Source: an uncultured Bacteriovoracaceae bacterium
GTDB lineage: Bacteria > Bdellovibrionota > Bacteriovoracia > Bacteriovoracales > Bacteriovoracaceae
Length of the DNA: 64,000 nucleotides
Assembly: GCA_937931205.1 (NCBI GenBank)
Contig: CALHBF010000013.1
Coordinates: 124,001-188,000 of the forward strand
Reading direction: 5' to 3'
The first letter of the stretch is position 1, and each line of letters begins with the position of its first letter. Below are positions 32,248-41,678 of this stretch, in pieces. Under the pieces are notes generated by a model. The model was given only the letters and a program-made list of their open reading frames with translations. It had not been told where the DNA came from and made no database searches. The position numbers and the translations under genes were made by a program.

Positions 32248-33123
32248 TCTTGTTTTCTGAGTGTTGTGAAGTGACTCAAAAGAATAAAGAGCAAGTGCTG
32301 TCCAGATAAGTGCAAATCCTACCATGTTATGTGGTAGGAGAACTTCTTTAAAAATGAGAATCCCACAAAGAAACTTAAGACTTGGTGAGAGGTATTGAGT
32401 AAATCCCAGAGTCGTAAATTTTAAATTTTTGGCAGCATAAGCAAAAAGAATTAATGGCCCACCAGTAAGAATTCCCGAGAGCGAAAGAATCAAAGCTTTA
32501 CCAAGACCCATATCAGTTAGAATGGTTAAAGGATTGCCAGTTATAAATGGCCAGGCAATAAGAACCGGAATCGCGATAACGGTAGTTTCAATAAAAAGAC
32601 CTTCAGCAGAACCGATCTTAACAAGTTTTCTAATCAGACCATAAAGAGCGAATGAGATAGAAAGGCTTAATGCCATCCATGGGAACTCATTGAGATTGGT
32701 ATGATAAGCAATATAGCCAATGGCAATGACCACTAGTGCGATAGAAGGAAGTTGAGCTGGTCTCAATTGTTCTTTAAAAATAAGACGACCGAGGATAATG
32801 AGAATAATAGGATTCAAGAAGTATCCCATACTGGCCTCTAGAACCCGATTGGTATTGACCGCATAAATATAGAGGAGCCAGTTAGAGGAAATTAAAATGG
32901 CAGAGACTACGAGCCAGAAAAACTTCTTTTTATCTTTCACGGCAAGCGAAATGACCTTGAACTTTTTAGTAAAGATCATAATGAGAAGAAGAGTAATAAA
33001 AGAGAAAACTAAGCGAAAAGCAAAGAGATCCCAAGCAGAGAAACCAATAAAAATTTTCCAGTAGATTGGAAAAAGGCCCCACATGCAAAAAGCAGAGATT
33101 GAGGCCCAAAGAGCTTTGTTCAT
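32224..33123 (-). CDS. rarD: RarD-type EamA transporter
   Basis: 299 residues with ten hydrophobic helices in two EamA halves. MNKALWASISAFCMWGLFPI and YWKIF at the N-terminus, then SSNWLLYIYAVNTNRVLEAS and MGYFLNP, and the C-terminal FTTLGFTQYLSPSLKF are RarD signatures. The substrate is unknown; relatives export amino acids or metabolites. It is last in the astD-MFS-rarD operon (four-base overlap with the MFS gene). Confidence 0.9.
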   Translation of the reverse strand: MNKALWASISAFCMWGLFPIYWKIFIGFSAWDLFAFRLVFSFITLLLIMIFTKKFKVISLAVKDKKKFFWLVVSAILISSNWLLYIYAVNTNRVLEASMGYFLNPIILIILGRLIFKEQLRPAQLPSIALVVIAIGYIAYHTNLNEFPWMALSLSISFALYGLIRKLVKIGSAEGLFIETTVIAIPVLIAWPFITGNPLTILTDMGLGKALILSLSGILTGGPLILFAYAAKNLKFTTLGFTQYLSPSLKFLCGILIFKEVLLPHNMVGFALIWTALALYSFESLHNTQKTRLMNRKNL

Positions 33124-34331
33124 AGAAGTTGGTGTTTGGTTTTAATTTTAAAAGCGACGTAGATTCCAAGAATAGTAGTAACGACACCGACGATTCCCAC
33201 AATAGGAAAGTTTGTCAGCAGTCCTGCACTCGTTGTCCCAATGATAAGACCTGCTAATTGACTGGCAACCCCTGTTGCAAACTGTCGTGTAGCATTTTCC
33301 AGACTCATAAATGTTCCTCTGTCACCGGGACGAGAAACAGCAGAGATAAGAGTCATGGCCGGAATAAAGCGGCCTGAACCGATCATGGTAAAAAGGGTAC
33401 TGACAAGAAGTGCCACCCATAGAGGTACTTGTGGCAGATTCGTGAGCGCAATTAACGGGAAGCAAGAAATGATCGCAAGGGTTTTAAACATTTTATAGCT
33501 TCCTTGTGTATCACTTAGTCTTCCAATGAGGCGAGCAGAGATGATGGTAAATGCCCCACCAAAAAGATAGATCAACGGCAGTTCACTTTCTAGCAGGCCA
33601 ACGTTCTTGACCATGTAAGGAGCAATGAATGGAATCGTCATAAAAACTCCGAAGCCCAGAACAGAAGTTAAAGTGAAGCATTGAAGGTAATCAAAGTTTT
33701 TAACGATAACTTTAAACTTCTTTAAATTATCAATGAAGCCTAATTTCGGGCCAGCAACTTTCACAGAAGGAAGAAAGACAAACGAGCCAATCCAAAAGAC
33801 GAGACTTAAGATACAGATGAGATAGAAGGCAGCATGCCAGTGAAACTTATTGGCAACCCACAATCCGACTGGAATTCCCATCACACTGGCAATCGAGAAC
33901 GAAGACATTACTACTCCCATGGCCTTACCACGACGAGCAAAAGGAATGAGATCGGCCACTAGCGAAAGAACGCAGGCATTAAGAATTCCACCGAAAGCAC
34001 CAGCGATAATGCGAGCGATGAGCAATGAGTGGAAGCCTTCTGCAATGGCACACATGAAAGTTCCGATAATAAAACCGGTGAAGTTAAAGATCAGAAATTT
34101 TTTTCGGTCAAAATGATCAGCATAAAGAGCACCGAAAAAACCAACAATACCAGCACTAAAGGTATAGGCCGAAACTAGAGTTGAGAATTGTGCCGGCGAA
34201 ATAGAAAAGACCCTCATAAATTGAGGGCCTAAAGGCATCATAATAACGAAATCTAAAATATGGGCAATTTGAATGGCCGCCAAGATAATGATATAAATTC
34301 GTTCACGTTTAAGGTCAGCAGCTTCATCCAT
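33120..34331 (-). CDS. Major facilitator superfamily transporter
   Basis: 403 residues, twelve transmembrane helices, with the MFS motif A between helices 2 and 3 (ALYADHFDRKKFL). The N-terminal LDFVIMMPLGPQFMR resembles the DHA1 efflux group (AraJ-like). It lies five bases after astD and overlaps rarD, so the three genes form one operon; the two exporters may move amino acids or by-products. Substrate unknown. Confidence 0.87.
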   Translation of the reverse strand: MDEAADLKRERIYIIILAAIQIAHILDFVIMMPLGPQFMRVFSISPAQFSTLVSAYTFSAGIVGFFGALYADHFDRKKFLIFNFTGFIIGTFMCAIAEGFHSLLIARIIAGAFGGILNACVLSLVADLIPFARRGKAMGVVMSSFSIASVMGIPVGLWVANKFHWHAAFYLICILSLVFWIGSFVFLPSVKVAGPKLGFIDNLKKFKVIVKNFDYLQCFTLTSVLGFGVFMTIPFIAPYMVKNVGLLESELPLIYLFGGAFTIISARLIGRLSDTQGSYKMFKTLAIISCFPLIALTNLPQVPLWVALLVSTLFTMIGSGRFIPAMTLISAVSRPGDRGTFMSLENATRQFATGVASQLAGLIIGTTSAGLLTNFPIVGIVGVVTTILGIYVAFKIKTKHQLL

Positions 34332-34336
34332 ATAAA

Positions 34337-35857
34337 TTAATTTAATCCTACAACATCAGAAATTTTTGAACTCGCATCTTGAGTTTCAAGTGAAGCAACT
34401 GTTCCTACACAGTGGTCAATCATAGACACAGCTGCAGGACGATGATTGCCTGAATTTTTAAGTCCGCCGAAAGGAAGTCTTGCTGTCGCTCCCACTGTTG
34501 ATCTGTTCAAGTTAATAAGACCAGAATCAATGTCACGAAGAGCAAGTTCATAAATGGCCTTGTCTTGGGTGAAGATAGAAGCAGCAAGACCGTATTCAGT
34601 AGAGTTGGCCAAATGAATCGCTTCATTAATATCCTCGTAAGGAATGAAGAAACAGTTTGGTCCAAAAATTTCATCTTGAATAAGTTTTGAATCAAGTTTT
34701 GGTTTATCAGTATAAAGAATAGAAGGACTCACGTAATAGCCTTGATGGCCAACTTCTAGTTTCTTTGCTCCTAGAATATCTGTTGCACCGTCTTTGTAGG
34801 CCTGATTACAGAAATCAAAGTAAAGTTTTTCAGCGTGAGCATCAATGAGTGGTCCCATGAAAACTTCAGGAGTAGAGAGAGGGTGACCAACGCGAATTCT
34901 TTCGGTAAGTGCTTTAAACTTAGAAATGAATTCTTGCTCAATTTTCTTATGAATAAGAATAATAGAAGTCGAAGTACAGCGCTGTCCTGTTGTTAGGAAC
35001 GATGAGCGCAGAAGTTCAGGGAGAGCGTGATCCATATTAGTATCGTGGTGAAGAATGGTGGCATTCTTTCCACCTAGTTCAAGAGCAACCAGTTTATTGA
35101 TATCCTGATAAGTATTTTCAAGGATTCTCATTCCTACATTTTTAGAACCAGTAAAATAAATACCTTTGATTCGCTTATCTTTTGTCAGTGCACTTGAAGT
35201 GTGTCCCGTCCCATTAATGAAGTTAACAACTCCCTCGGGGAATCCGGCTTCATGGAAACACTCAATCATCAGTTGAGCCGAGTAGATCGTCTTCTCAGAT
35301 GGTTTAAAGATGATCGAGTTGCCTGCCAATAATGCGGCAAGAATTTGTCCGTTAGCTAGGTGGCATGGGAAATTGAATGGACCGATAACTAGGCTAGGGC
35401 CTAGTGGCTTATAGATAACGTGCCCATCAATCTTAGGCATGACTTCTTTAATTGTTTGTTTCTTGATGCGCTCATAAGAGTCGGTGATCGTCACACTGAC
35501 CTTGCCATCAACCGAAGCAGCTTCAGTTTTAGCTTCCCAAAGAGGCTTACCAACTTCCAGGGCCAGTGCCATGGCAATATCATCTTTTCTTCTTCTTACG
35601 GCCTCTTGGTATTTTTTAAGAAAGTTAATTCTCTCTTCAAAAGAGGTCTTTCTCCAAGTCTCAAACCCTTTCTGGGCAGAGTTAATAACAGCATCAACAT
35701 GGTTATAAAAGATTCCGGCATCCCATAGGTGCATGGTAAGGTCAGCAGGGGACTTTTTAGAAATTTGTTCTTGAGACTTTCCTAAATCAGCAGAAGTCAG
35801 CCCTTGAGGGTGGGAAAATGAGCCATTAAAATAATCGCCTTTTAGTACCATTTTCAT
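34337..35857 (-). CDS. astD: Aldehyde dehydrogenase, AstD-like (succinylglutamate semialdehyde)
   Basis: 506 residues from ATG 35857 (AAGGA five bases upstream). NAD-dependent aldehyde dehydrogenase fold: VIGPFNFPCHLANGQ (NAD site), ELGGKN (catalytic Glu), TTGQRCTSTS (catalytic Cys), EIFGPN. The FPCHLANG and GQRCTST wording matches AstD, the fourth enzyme of arginine succinyltransferase catabolism. astA and an astC-like gene are 3-5 kb away, which supports this. No astB or astE is in the window. First gene of an operon with MFS and rarD transporters. Confidence 0.82.
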   Translation of the reverse strand: MKMVLKGDYFNGSFSHPQGLTSADLGKSQEQISKKSPADLTMHLWDAGIFYNHVDAVINSAQKGFETWRKTSFEERINFLKKYQEAVRRRKDDIAMALALEVGKPLWEAKTEAASVDGKVSVTITDSYERIKKQTIKEVMPKIDGHVIYKPLGPSLVIGPFNFPCHLANGQILAALLAGNSIIFKPSEKTIYSAQLMIECFHEAGFPEGVVNFINGTGHTSSALTKDKRIKGIYFTGSKNVGMRILENTYQDINKLVALELGGKNATILHHDTNMDHALPELLRSSFLTTGQRCTSTSIILIHKKIEQEFISKFKALTERIRVGHPLSTPEVFMGPLIDAHAEKLYFDFCNQAYKDGATDILGAKKLEVGHQGYYVSPSILYTDKPKLDSKLIQDEIFGPNCFFIPYEDINEAIHLANSTEYGLAASIFTQDKAIYELALRDIDSGLINLNRSTVGATARLPFGGLKNSGNHRPAAVSMIDHCVGTVASLETQDASSKISDVVGLN

Positions 35858-35997
35858 AGAAATCCTTTGTTTAAGATGACGCTGATCATACCTCTTTTGT
35901 GGCATTTATCCCAGAGTTTTAGGTGCGTTAAAAAGTAGAACTTAAACAATTCAAAGTTATCTGATAGAATTCAATAACTATTTTGGAGGAGAACCTT

Positions 35998-36804
35998 ATG
36001 AGTACTCAAAACCTAGCTCAACTACTTGATAAAATGTGGGTGGATTATACTGCCATTAACCCTCTCGCTCAGAAAATCTATGATGTGCTTACCGCTCAAG
36101 GTGAGGCCTTAAGCAATGATCACATTGCCCTAAGAACTTTCAATCACCCAAGAATAAATATCGAAGTACTGGCCCGTCCTTTCCTTGCTTGGGGATATAA
36201 GGAAATGGGTGATTACCAGTTTCCTGAGAAGAAGCTTTATGCAAAACACTATCAGCATTCTGACCCTAAAATGCCAAAGATCTTTATTTCAGAATTAAAG
36301 CTAGAAGAGTTCTCACCTGCATTACGTGAAACAGTTAATTCACTAGTAAATCAAATTCCGGCCAATGCTGAAACAGCGAATGACTTTACCTCTATTGGTC
36401 GTCCATGGAATGTTTCAACAGCGACTTATGATGCTCTTTTAAAAGAATCTGATTATGCAGCATGGGTAGCAGCTTTTGGTTACCGTCCGAATCATTTCAC
36501 AGTTTATATCAACGATCTAAAAAAGTTCTCTGATATTAGAGTGCTTAACGAATTCTTGAAAGAGAATGGGTTTAAGCTCAACAGCAGTGGTGGGGAAGTG
36601 AAAGGCTCAAAAGAAGTTCTGCTAGAGCAGTCTTCAACTCTTGCTAATAATATTGAAGTTACTTTCTCAGATGGTAAGAGAATGATTCCTGCGTGTTATT
36701 ATGAGTTTGCCAAGCGCTATGCTATGCCGAATGGTAATCTTTATCAGGGATTCGTTTCTGCTTCTGCAGATAAGATTTTTGAATCAACTTCTAAAGGTCA
36801 GTAA
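35998..36804 (+). CDS. DUF1338 protein, 2-oxoadipate dioxygenase/decarboxylase-like
   Basis: 268 residues from ATG 35998, with GGAGGAG six bases upstream. HIALRTFNHPRINIEVL near the N-terminus holds the conserved His and Arg, followed by GDYQFPEKKLYAKHY and FISELKLEEFS (metal Glu), all DUF1338 features. One characterised member turns 2-oxoadipate into D-2-hydroxyglutarate in D-lysine breakdown. Lying between astD and astA suggests amino-acid catabolism. A strong terminator follows. Confidence 0.85.
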   Translation: MSTQNLAQLLDKMWVDYTAINPLAQKIYDVLTAQGEALSNDHIALRTFNHPRINIEVLARPFLAWGYKEMGDYQFPEKKLYAKHYQHSDPKMPKIFISELKLEEFSPALRETVNSLVNQIPANAETANDFTSIGRPWNVSTATYDALLKESDYAAWVAAFGYRPNHFTVYINDLKKFSDIRVLNEFLKENGFKLNSSGGEVKGSKEVLLEQSSTLANNIEVTFSDGKRMIPACYYEFAKRYAMPNGNLYQGFVSASADKIFESTSKGQ

Positions 36805-36805
36805 T

Positions 36806-36837
36806 AAAAAAGGGAGCTTTTAGCTCCCTTTTTTTTA
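36806..36837. terminator. Bidirectional rho-independent terminator
   Basis: AAGGGAGCT / AGCTCCCTT stem with a short T-rich loop, A-tract on the left and eight T on the right. It serves the DUF1338 gene on the plus strand and the convergent gene at 36839 on the minus strand. Confidence 0.9.
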
Positions 36838-36838
36838 T

Positions 36839-37489
36839 CTATTTCAGCTTGATTATTCCATTAGCTAGTGAAAGAGAGCTTCTCTCGTTAGAAGAAAAAA
36901 CATAATAGTATAAATCAAAAGCATTAGAGCTAGTAGAGATGACAGCGGAGTCATTCAGTAGCTCCTTAGGATCAATCACCTGTTTCCAATCATCAAGATC
37001 AATGAAAGCACTTGAAGTTAAGTAACCGCGAAATGGAGTGATCTGAGCATAAACAGTGCTATAGCCTTTTGGAGCTTGTATCGGAAGTGCAGTTGGCCTG
37101 CTTGAAAGCTCAATGTAGAACTTTGTCTGTCCTTCTGTTTTTAAAATGGAAGTATCACAAGTCTCATCATCTGATCGCTGAGAGAGGGTTGCAGTAACAG
37201 GATATTTTTGAATTGTTGACCAGTCACCATTCGTCACTTTTAATTCTGCTGTACCAACGTCAAATTTTACAGTCGTAGTGCAGAAATTCATTCCATCATC
37301 GTGAACCATTCTTCGAGAAGTAATACCGGTTACGAGTTCGTTTTTAGGTGTAACTTTTACTTCAACTTGGTAGATCCCTGCATTGAATCCATTATAGAGG
37401 CTTGAGAAGTCTGCAGTTCCAACTCTATGGATGTCACTGAAAGCTAGGTTTGAAGCTAATAGTGTAAGAGCGAATACTAATGTTTTCAT
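36839..37489 (-). CDS. Secreted hypothetical protein
   Basis: 216 residues with a clean signal peptide (cleavage at AFS-D, about residue 18). The mature protein is beta-rich with two cysteines (NFCTTTVKF and ETCDTS) that may pair. No membrane helix after the signal. Family not recognised. The gene stands alone between two terminators, with a GGGAGA-type ribosome binding site. Periplasmic or exported. Confidence 0.75.
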   Translation of the reverse strand: MKTLVFALTLLASNLAFSDIHRVGTADFSSLYNGFNAGIYQVEVKVTPKNELVTGITSRRMVHDDGMNFCTTTVKFDVGTAELKVTNGDWSTIQKYPVTATLSQRSDDETCDTSILKTEGQTKFYIELSSRPTALPIQAPKGYSTVYAQITPFRGYLTSSAFIDLDDWKQVIDPKELLNDSAVISTSSNAFDLYYYVFSSNERSSLSLANGIIKLK

Positions 37490-37613
37490 GGCTTTTCTCC
37501 CTGAAAGGTTTGTTTCGGGACTTCTATCAAGGTCAAATGATCTCTACAAGTTTCTTTGTGCTAAGAAACGGTTAAGGATGAGTGAAGTTTGTTATGGAGA
37601 AGATAATGTGAAA

Positions 37614-37644
37614 GGGGAGAGTTTTAAACTCCCCCCATTTTTTT
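37614..37644. terminator. Imperfect hairpin terminator
   Basis: GGGGAGAGTTT and AAACTCCCC pair with a two-base bulge. Seven T follow on the plus strand; in the minus direction it lies just past the stop of the lipoprotein gene ending at 37643. Confidence 0.45.
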
Positions 37645-38518
37645 AGAAACCGCGAGCTTTTGCAAGTTCGTAAGTATAGTGAACAGTTTGAGGTGCAGCT
37701 GAATCAAAAGAGTAGTTAATTACACCTGTGATTTTTGTACCTTCGCAACCACGGTCGTTAATAACCGGAGTTCCGTTCTTTTGGTAGCCTTTGATTTCTC
37801 CACAAAGCGGAAGTTGAACAAGGGCATAGTTTACCATTGTATAAAGTGGTTTCGCATAAACGAACTCATAGAATTCTTCACCAGGAAGAACTTGAGTTGC
37901 TGGAGCTGGACGATCCCAGTTAGTGCGTGGGAAAGAAGCTGGGGCTAGTTCCATTTGTCTTGAATTAAGACGAAGAGAAGAGTTGGCCCAGTTAATGTTC
38001 ACAACTTTGTTTGTCTTGTTCTTAATTCTTAGAAGTTGACCAGCAGCTAGGATATTCGGGAAATAATCAATTTCCACGTTTGTGTCAGCTAGGAAGAATG
38101 GTTGACCGCCAACAGCTTTATATTTTCTGTTATAAGCATCAGACCAAAGAGAGATATCTCCTGTGATACGGCCATCAACTTCAAACATTGCTGACTTTCC
38201 TTTAGCATCAAAACAACCGTGAAGTCTTGGCTCTGTAGAGATAGAACCATCAGCAGTTTTATTACCAACGGCCATTGGGCTTAGTCCATTGAAGTACCAG
38301 CTATGACAGTTATATTCAGCACCAGCTGCATTTTTTTCTTTTGTGTGAGTTTGTGGATCACCTAATTCAGCAACGATCTTTTCTTTTGAAGAGTTTGATT
38401 TAGCAAGTTTGCTAGCTTGGGCCTTGTCAAACTTCTTACCAGCAGCGAACATCTTTTGCATTCCTGCACAGCTTGTAAGCGCAAGTGCAGACAACAGAAC
38501 AACTGACATCGTTTTCAT
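37643..38518 (-). CDS. Lipoprotein of unknown function
   Basis: 291 residues from ATG 38518 (AAGGA five bases upstream; the longer frame to 38578 has no binding site). Signal peptide with lipobox ALTSC. After a Lys/Ala-rich helical stretch come EKIVAELGDPQTHT, a short motif resembling SmpA/OmlA-type 'G-x-P' turns, and then a beta-rich domain with four cysteines (YNCHSW, HGCFD, PLCGE, RGCEG). Likely attached to the outer or inner membrane facing the periplasm. No family recognised. The 278 bases upstream hold no gene. Confidence 0.78.
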   Translation of the reverse strand: MKTMSVVLLSALALTSCAGMQKMFAAGKKFDKAQASKLAKSNSSKEKIVAELGDPQTHTKEKNAAGAEYNCHSWYFNGLSPMAVGNKTADGSISTEPRLHGCFDAKGKSAMFEVDGRITGDISLWSDAYNRKYKAVGGQPFFLADTNVEIDYFPNILAAGQLLRIKNKTNKVVNINWANSSLRLNSRQMELAPASFPRTNWDRPAPATQVLPGEEFYEFVYAKPLYTMVNYALVQLPLCGEIKGYQKNGTPVINDRGCEGTKITGVINYSFDSAAPQTVHYTYELAKARGF

Positions 38519-38764
38519 TAAAATCCTTTTTAAGGTTGAGTTGAGACTCCAGTTTAATTTTGCTGGAAATAGAAACAATGGAAATGTTAATGCTTAAAGA
38601 AAAATTAATATTCAAAGGAGCTTTGTCATTAAGGTTCAGTTAAGTTTCCTTATTGAACTCTTCAAAACTATAAAGAAGCTCAAGAGCACCTTAAGATGTT
38701 TTTTTGTTGATAAAGGAGAGTAGGAGAGAAATAAAGGGGAAAAACTTTTAGGATAGAATAAATA

Positions 38765-38786
38765 AAAAAGGGCCTTAAAAGGCCCT
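38765..38786 (-). terminator. Rho-independent terminator of the astC-astA operon
   Basis: AGGGCCTT / AAGGCCCT stem (38769-38786) with a two- to four-base loop, followed in the minus direction by six T. It lies ten bases after the astA stop. Confidence 0.8.
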
Positions 38787-38796
38787 GATAAAAATT

Positions 38797-39825
38797 TTAT
38801 TTTTTAGGTTTGAAACTTACAAAGCGAATCTTATCACCCTTCCTCAGCTTAAGACCTGCGGCCGTGACATCTGAAATTTTCAATCCACCGCTTGGCAGAA
38901 TTTCAACACCACCAAGACATGAGCGGAAGTTATCTTCATCAGTAGAAGAGATAACTTTAATATCTGTTACTTCTTGTTTATCAGCAATTTCTTCAATTAC
39001 TCCGACCACACTTTCGCGAATAGCTCTAATATTATCGATATCAGCAATAAGTACTGGCCCTGGTTCAAACATTCCTACTAGACCTGAGAATTTAAATCCT
39101 TCTTGCTCTAAGATATGCTTGGCCGGTTCTGTATTGGGATGAACCTTACCAATCACAAATTGAGCATCTTCGGGAAGAAGGTTGGCAATGATAGGTGTTT
39201 TAGGCATTAACTCTTCAATGAATTTTTTGTTTTTTACTGAGAGATAATCGGCCGTAGGGAAATCGATTTGGAAAAAGTTCTTACCGACAGCATCCCAGAA
39301 AGGTGAGTGACCTGAGTCATTAACCATTCCACGCATCTCTGCAATAACTTGGTCTTCAAAATACTTTCTGTTTTCTGCAATAAAGAGAAAACGAGAGAGT
39401 GAAAGGAAACGGCCGTTTTGTGAGTTACGGTATTTCGGATGAAGATAAAGTGAACAGATCTCCGCCGGACCATTGTGAACAAAGTGAAAGTGCATGTTCG
39501 TAATTTCTGTCTGCACATTCACGATTTTCGATGAGTATTTTGTTTTTTCAAGACGGTAGAAGTAGTAAGGATGAAAGCCGCCAATCTTTGAGATGATGGC
39601 ACAAACCCCGACAATTTTTCCTGTGAAAATCTCTTCCATTACAAAAAGATAATCTTCACCACCGGCCCCATCTTCACGATGAAGAAAACTTCGTTCAGAG
39701 ATTCGGATTCTCTTTTGAAGAACTTCTGGATCTTTTGGAAGAGAAGTCAGACCGTGGCCTGACTCCGCAAGAAGTTCCATAAGTCCATCGAGATCGTTTT
39801 GTTTAATGGGACGGATGATAAACAT
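38797..39825 (-). CDS. astA: Arginine N-succinyltransferase AstA-like
   Basis: 342 residues. Opening FIIRPIKQNDLDGLMELLAE (GNAT-like), AESGHGLTSLPKD (matches the family's SG.G.TsLP), SERSFLHREDGAGGEDYLFV, ICSLYLHPKYRNSQNGRFLS (acyl-CoA loop) and MRGMVNDSGHSPFWDAVG are AstA signatures. The enzyme succinylates arginine (or ornithine) with succinyl-CoA. It follows the aminotransferase by three bases in one operon. The C-terminal 60 residues are an OB-like extension seen in the family. Confidence 0.9.
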   Translation of the reverse strand: MFIIRPIKQNDLDGLMELLAESGHGLTSLPKDPEVLQKRIRISERSFLHREDGAGGEDYLFVMEEIFTGKIVGVCAIISKIGGFHPYYFYRLEKTKYSSKIVNVQTEITNMHFHFVHNGPAEICSLYLHPKYRNSQNGRFLSLSRFLFIAENRKYFEDQVIAEMRGMVNDSGHSPFWDAVGKNFFQIDFPTADYLSVKNKKFIEELMPKTPIIANLLPEDAQFVIGKVHPNTEPAKHILEQEGFKFSGLVGMFEPGPVLIADIDNIRAIRESVVGVIEEIADKQEVTDIKVISSTDEDNFRSCLGGVEILPSGGLKISDVTAAGLKLRKGDKIRFVSFKPKK

Positions 39826-39828
39826 TCT

Positions 39829-41220
39829 TTATTCCATTTCAGTAAGTGTTTTTTCAATAATGGCACATACTTCATCAATGTGATGTTCTTCTACCGCTAG
39901 AATTGGCATAAGGAATCTCACACGTGAAAGAGGTGCCGCTCCTGCTTGGAAGGAAAGAACACCGTTGTTAAATAGTTTGTAAGTGAAATCTTTTGTCTTA
40001 GCTTCATCACCACCAAAGACAGTCATCGCAACCATTGCTCCGATACCATAAGGTCCAGTGATTTTATTAGGCATCTTCTTTGACATTGCTTCAAGCTTTG
40101 CTTGGAAATGTTTGTGAAGCTTCATGATCTTTCCGTTCTCTCCAAGGTAGTTCCCTTTAAGAATTTCATTGATCACAAAATATGCAGCAGAAATCTGTGA
40201 TGAAGAACCTGTGAAAGTCTGTGAAAGAAGACCTGGCTTCGGTTTATGATCATCTGAATAGAGAGTCGCACATACTTGAGAGTTCTTACCAACAGTAACA
40301 ACATCGACGTGCTTATCTAGTTTGAAGTGTTGGAAAGCAAAAATTTCAGTCGTACGACCAAAAGTTTGAACTTCATCTACAAGAAGAGAAATGTTGTTCT
40401 CTTTACAGACTGCAATAAGAGCTTCGAAGTATTCAGTGTTACCAACCCATGAACCATTTTCACCTTGAATAAGTTCCATGATGAAACCAGCATACTCACC
40501 AGGGTAGCGTTTAAGGCATGACTTCATGGCCTTCACTGCTTTCTCGATTGAACCTTTGTGATCATTTTCATCATAGAAAGGAACATAATCTACCTGAACA
40601 GTTTGAGGTACACCTGCACGATAGGCAGCTTTATCAGTAACCCATGCCATTCCAAGGGTACGACCTGAGAAACATTTCTCAAATGCGAAGAAACGTTTTG
40701 CTAGAGGAGCACGTTTTTGGAAGATGATCTTGAAAGCGTTATCGTTGGCCATTGCTCCAGAAGTAGAAAGGAAAACGTTCTTAACAAGAGCACCATTTTT
40801 AGTAGCTGCTTTTGAAATAACTTCTAAGAGTTCAGCTGTTGTATCGTTTTGTTGAAGGTGACCGTTCATTACTGTATTAGCAAGAGCGCCCTTAAGAGTT
40901 GCTTCGATTACACCTTCGTGAGAGTGACCCATGTAGTGAACGCCAATCCCTGTAATGAAATCATATTTGATTGAACCATCTGCTAGCTCAACCAGAGGAC
41001 CATTACCAATACCAGAGCCAAGATAGTTAAAGAAAAGTCCGCCTCCGCGATAATCGGCCATCTTCTTAAGAAGTTCATCATAGCTTGCTTTAAGTTCTGG
41101 GTTTGGGGCTTTTACGCCAGTGATACTTTTTTTGTGATCATTGAGGGCCTCTTTAATGAGTTTCTTTGCTTCTTCAAGACGAGGATCATTAAAGAACTGC
41201 TGGCCAATAGTTTTTGACAT
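39829..41220 (-). CDS. Class III aminotransferase, AstC/ornithine aminotransferase-like
   Basis: 463 residues of PLP fold type I. LVDEVQTFGRTTEIFAF carries the cofactor Asp, VTVGKNSQVCATLY the Schiff-base lysine, SGAMANDNAFKI and FEKCFSGRTLGMAW the phosphate and ring contacts. It is longer than typical AstC (about 406), with a 40-residue N-terminal helical extension. Its partner AstA three bases away makes succinylornithine aminotransferase likely, but lysine or ornithine transaminase remains possible. Confidence 0.82.
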   Translation of the reverse strand: MSKTIGQQFFNDPRLEEAKKLIKEALNDHKKSITGVKAPNPELKASYDELLKKMADYRGGGLFFNYLGSGIGNGPLVELADGSIKYDFITGIGVHYMGHSHEGVIEATLKGALANTVMNGHLQQNDTTAELLEVISKAATKNGALVKNVFLSTSGAMANDNAFKIIFQKRAPLAKRFFAFEKCFSGRTLGMAWVTDKAAYRAGVPQTVQVDYVPFYDENDHKGSIEKAVKAMKSCLKRYPGEYAGFIMELIQGENGSWVGNTEYFEALIAVCKENNISLLVDEVQTFGRTTEIFAFQHFKLDKHVDVVTVGKNSQVCATLYSDDHKPKPGLLSQTFTGSSSQISAAYFVINEILKGNYLGENGKIMKLHKHFQAKLEAMSKKMPNKITGPYGIGAMVAMTVFGGDEAKTKDFTYKLFNNGVLSFQAGAAPLSRVRFLMPILAVEEHHIDEVCAIIEKTLTEME

Positions 41221-41363
41221 AAGAAGTCTCCATAGTGATTTTATATGAGAGTTTTCGGCAGTTTAAGACGAAGACTTGACCTTTACAAGGCTTTTTAGAG
41301 GAAGAATTTTGCTAAATTAGTCAGATTAACGTTCAAGGCCTTTTTAGCCGATAAGATGGGAAT

Positions 41364-41678
41364 ATGAAGTTTTTAGTCGGACTCCTTTTTCTTTCAATTC
41401 AAGTTAATGCTTCTTCCTTAGGTATCGAAGGGCGCGTTACTTCAGCGGCCGGTTGTGGGAAGAAAGTGATGGTTTGGCTCTCTTTGGACAAAGACAATTT
41501 TCAAGAAAGAAAGCTGCTGATTCATACCGAAGTTCCAGCGGGCGGAACCTTTAAATTCTATACTAAACCAGGTGCCTATCAGTTACGGGCCAGCGATGAA
41601 GTTGGTTGCGAATTTATGCAAAGGCTCACCGTTAATAGTAAGTCCCTTAATCAAGCCGTAAAGTTGGTAAAGAAATGA
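41364..41678 (+). CDS. Small secreted beta-sandwich-like protein
   Basis: 104 residues with a signal peptide ending VNAS. The mature part, GIEGRVTSAAGCGKKVMVWL through FKFYTKPGAYQLRAS, resembles a carboxypeptidase-regulatory-like (transthyretin-type) beta sandwich, with two cysteines likely paired. It overlaps the next secreted gene by four bases, so the two are coupled and may act together. Function unknown. Confidence 0.72.
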   Translation: MKFLVGLLFLSIQVNASSLGIEGRVTSAAGCGKKVMVWLSLDKDNFQERKLLIHTEVPAGGTFKFYTKPGAYQLRASDEVGCEFMQRLTVNSKSLNQAVKLVKK

